DNA from: Larus michahellis
Lineage: Eukaryota > Chordata > Aves > Charadriiformes > Laridae
Assembly: GCF_964199755.1 (NCBI RefSeq)
Contig: NC_133910.1
Coordinates: forward strand, 3,432,501 to 3,496,500
DNA: 64,000 nucleotides
Reading direction: 5' to 3'
The translations under genes were made by a program, and so were the position numbers. Of the stretch, positions 60,696-64,000 are shown piece by piece. The notes beneath the pieces are model-generated. The model saw only the letters and a list, made by a program, of their open reading frames with translations. It searched no databases and was not told the DNA's origin. Position 1 is the stretch's first letter, and every line of letters starts with the position of its first letter.

Positions 60696-63430
60696 CCCCG
60701 GTGAGAGCAAGCCCAGAGGCTCCAGCTCTTGGAGGATTTTGAGCAAAAGCAAGCTGTTCTCCTAAAGCAGCTGCTGCTTTTCCTGCCTGTGGTTCTCCGA
60801 GCTGTTTCAGTTTCGCCACCACTGCTGAGATCTCCTTTCCACCGTACAACAGGGGGCCACTGGAGCTTTTTCCTGCCCATCAGTTCTTCTTCTCTCGGTG
60901 CATCTGAAAGAGCTCGGATGCTTCTGCTGCCCTGCCATCAGCTGCACCGCGGACCGACCCTCGTGGGAGGACGGGGTAAGTCTCCCCTGTGGCTGCGTGC
61001 CATGTTTTATTCGTATTCTGTTTTAACAGGAATCAGTTTCCGAAGGCAAAGCTCTCCATGGCTGTAATGCCAAGCAATGCTGTTGAGGTTTCATCAGGGC
61101 TGAAACAGGTGAGGGTTTTTTACATAAAGATCGGGCAAAATCCCTGGAGTGCTCAGAGACACAGGGCTGGATGCTGGGCCTGATTCCTTCTCTTCACATC
61201 CAGATTAGCTCTAACTCTGCTGCTGTTTTCCAGCTAAGTGTGTGGCCAATGGCTCCTGTGATTCACCTTCAAGTTAAGTGAAAATTAACTCTTTTTTTCT
61301 GCTTTGCCTTGATAAGCTAAAGCAGATTTCAAATTTTTGAGTGATTCTGAGGTGTTTTCTTCTTACGGCTCAAGATTTCCCCTCTCACTCGGAGATCCTC
61401 TGCCTCTTTCATTAAGAAATTATTGCCTATATTAAAACTTGCTTTCTATACAGTGGGCATCAAATCCAGGCCACGGCTAGTGTGGGGAAAGCGAAGCCCA
61501 TGGCCTCGTGGAGTTTTGTCACCCTGAGAGCTGAGCTGGTCGTTGCTGCCGCAGCGGTTCTGCTTTGGGTAGAAAGGAGAGGATCCACTTGTCACCAGCG
61601 TGGCTGCTCCCTGCGACGGGGTGGGATTTCTGGAGCTTTGTGGATGATGTTGCCAGAAGGCAGCAACGAACCATTATTAAAAAGTCCTTAATTTGGAAAG
61701 ACCCACTTTTTGGGAAAAGTAGTGAAAGATAGAGGAAAGCAAACAGCTAATGGCTGCATAGCTGTAACAACTTCTCTGCATTAGAAGCCACTGTCTTTAG
61801 TTGATGGCTTAGCAGATAATAATTAACTTTCCCAGTTTTACCAAAATGGGAGTTAAAGGCTAGATTAAGGAAATGACACCCTCTTTCAGCCAGGCTTAGG
61901 GAAGCCCTGGTGAGGACGAGCTGGTTCTTGATCCCTCCTGAGCTGTTCAAGCCACATTCCTTCATCAGCCACCTTCACCAGCCCCCCGGAGCACACAGGA
62001 AGGTGCAGTTTACTTGCAAGTTTCTCGGGCCGACCGAAGCCAGGAGAGGCCGAAGGTGCCTCTGTCTAAAAACACATCATCCGTAAAAATGCCTTCAAGC
62101 CTGTTTTCTCCCCAGGGTCTGTCCCACATCGCTCGGGATGCAGTGAGGAGCAGGGAGCTGTGACTGCAGCAGGGCAGGCTGAGAGCATCTTCCCGGAAAA
62201 GGCTCGTTACATGGAGCCATTATCCCAACGTGGCCCTGAGCCTTTTGGGGAGATGCTGGGATGCGACATGGTCATGCCCCAAAGGCAGAGTGAGCGAGGA
62301 CCAGTACAAGAGCCAGGGCATAATTCCAAGTGCTTAAACCTAATCAAGAGTGTCTGATTTCAGAATCATCCACATATGGATGTGAGGCTCCCAAAGGGCC
62401 AGGGAAATATTTTACTGCTGGGGAGACACCAAGGGGCTTAAAAGCTGCATCCCAACAAGGGACAGGCTGGGTGTCTGCCAGGCAGAGCTCGGTGCTGCCG
62501 TGATGGTCTCGCTCCTGGCCCTGCCGCCGCTCCTGCCAACAGGATCCTGGCACAATTTTGGGTCACCCCATGGTTGTGATAGTGCTCAATGGAAAGAGCA
62601 GCTTTGGAGGATGCTGTGCCCCCAACCAGCCTCCCAGCTGTTAGTGCCACCAGCAACGAAGAGGTATCTAAAGGGCGTGATCTGGCGTGGGTGGAGGGAG
62701 CAGCATCTGCCACCTGCCCGGTGGTGCTCCCTCCAGGAGAGAGACCCAACGCACGCAGCAGAGATGCTCCTTTGACCAGGCTGTGAATAAACAGCAGCAC
62801 CTCGTACCCAACAGGGTGTCCTGCTTGGTGGGACAGTGGGAGAAGTTTGGGTACGGCAGCCGAGCAAGGATGACAGAGGGTGCACGGGGGCCGCTCCGCC
62901 TGCAGGGCTGGCAGCGGGAGTAGGTTGGTGAGACACTTCCCAGCCACGCTGTAACAAACCCAGCTGAAACAATTGTAGTGTGGGTGATGCTGGGATCTCA
63001 CGAGTGATTTTAAATGCAGAGGCTTTTGGAGCCAAGCAGTAACAGCATCATCTGTTTCATCTTCCCCCATCAGCAGTTAGCAGTGGTGAGCGGTTAAGCT
63101 GCTCCTGTGGTCCTTTGTAGCCCTTTCATTGTCCTTTGCAGCACAATTAGAGAAAGTCAAGCTGAGCATGGCAGGCTCCAGTCGAATTCTCATGGGGTCC
63201 TATATTTGTATGTGAAAAGCAAGACTTGGCCCCTTGCACCTGACAGGTCTTCTCCTGTGGAGACTAGGATAAATCGTGGTCAACTTTTGGCCATGGATCT
63301 TCAGGATCAGGGATCATTTGAAAACCTGCCTCTGCTGCTTCAACCGCTGTTGCCTCTGATCCTGCTCAGCCTTAAGGTGGTGATTTGGGGTGGTTTCACT
63401 GCTTTTTCTTTTCCACCCCACCCCTTGCAG
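60696..63430. other. Intergenic or 5' intron of the GPCR gene
   Basis: No coding exon is recognised. The GPCR's coding exon begins after an acceptor, so an untranslated first exon may lie here, but I could not identify it. A 210-codon minus-strand frame at 62438-63070 is judged spurious. Confidence 0.4.
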
Positions 63431-64000
63431 GTCAGCACAGAGGGTTCTCCTGAGTCCTTGGAGCTGCTGGCCTCCCTCACCTCCATGAACACCAGTGTGG
63501 ACTGCGTGCCCCAGGGGCTGCACCCCGCCATCCCTGCCCTGGGAACCCTTCTCCTGCTGGGCTGTGTCCTGCTGAACGGCATGAGCTTCTGGGTGTTCTG
63601 CTTCCGCATCAAACAGTGGGATTCAGGCATGATCCTGCAGGTCAGCCTGGTCCTGGGAGATGTCCTGATCATTCCTGTTGCTCCACTCAGGATTTCCTAC
63701 CTCAGCCTCGGAAATCAGTGGCCATTTGGGCAGTTTCTCTGCCAGCTGGAATTCTTCCTGGACAGCATCCACATTTACAGCAGCATCTATTTCCTGACGC
63801 TCATCTGCATTCACCGATACTTTGTCGTTGTACGATACAAGAGCAAGTCCCTCTGGAAGAAGAAGAGCTTCTTGAGAAAGCTGTGCTTGTTCGTCTGGCT
63901 TGTCCTCATTGTCCAAGGGCTGCCTTTCTTCTTTGTCCTCAAGACTTCAGCTATCGATGGCTCAGCAAAATGCCTAAATATTCATCAGTTAGAGTTGTCC
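63431..64000 (+). CDS. Class A GPCR, partial (first 172 residues, TM1-TM4 and start of ECL2)
   Basis: Exon begins after a strong acceptor (pyrimidine tract then 'ccccttgcag' at 63421-63430). Chosen start is ATG 63485, giving a short N-terminus with an N-glycosylation site (N2-T-S) and Cys7, like other small rhodopsin-type receptors. TM1 is about residues 16-40 with Asn31; 'LNGMSFWVFCFRIKQW' resembles GPR35/HCAR-type receptors. TM2 is about 49-68 with Asp59. 'NQWPFGQFLC' gives the ECL1 Trp79 and disulphide Cys86. TM3 ends H110-R111-Y112 in place of DRY, as in several P2Y receptors. TM4 has Trp138, and Cys163 is the ECL2 partner. The frame stays open to the window end with TM5-7 beyond. It belongs in the delta branch of class A (P2Y/GPR35/hydroxycarboxylic-type); the exact orthologue and ligand are unknown. 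Confidence 0.88.

Noticed and set aside
62438-63070. 210-codon minus-strand frame
   Set aside because: Low-complexity Ala/Ser/Pro/Leu text without motif, splice context or domain; overlapping frames on the plus strand are equally open.
1-64000. CRISPR arrays, tRNA or rRNA genes
   Set aside because: No regularly spaced repeats and no cloverleaf or rRNA-like sequence were seen on either strand.

Overview
This is avian nuclear DNA. It carries many 5'-truncated CR1 LINE copies, including four near-identical young ones, an ERVL-type LTR of a kind seen in many birds, and vertebrate genes with GT-AG introns. No bacterial or organellar features are visible.

Layout. 1-10,125: intergenic, with an old LINE remnant and two CR1 copies. 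10,126-22,290 (minus strand): a complete nine-exon NTPDase gene of the ENTPD2 type, with its own TATA box. Its frame and splice sites are intact, but its nucleotide-binding motifs (apyrase conserved regions, ACRs) are badly eroded, so it looks like a retained pseudoenzyme. 22,291-25,250: a short divergent spacer with three CR1 pieces, the last abutting a CpG island. 25,251-37,681 (plus): the complete 13-exon NELFB gene (negative elongation factor subunit B), whose intron 4 holds an ERVL LTR that has itself been split by a CR1. 37,682-51,890: mostly non-coding, with three CR1 copies. 51,898-58,640 (plus): a candidate two-exon gene for a small, unrecognised membrane or secreted protein, with a TATA-like box, a strong splice donor, a phase-compatible acceptor and a polyA signal. 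Inside its intron, on the other strand, lie exon-like pieces of a maestro/MROH-like HEAT-repeat gene that appears broken. 58,640-63,430: intergenic. 63,431-64,000 (plus): the first four membrane segments of a class A GPCR that runs off the window.

The genes do not form a pathway. NELFB acts in nuclear transcription pausing, and NTPDases normally degrade extracellular nucleotides. The GPCR has an HRY motif like purinergic P2Y receptors, but its ligand cannot be read from sequence. The most interesting items are the NTPDase with a decayed active site and the small two-exon gene. All family assignments come from remembered sequence patterns; no database search was run.
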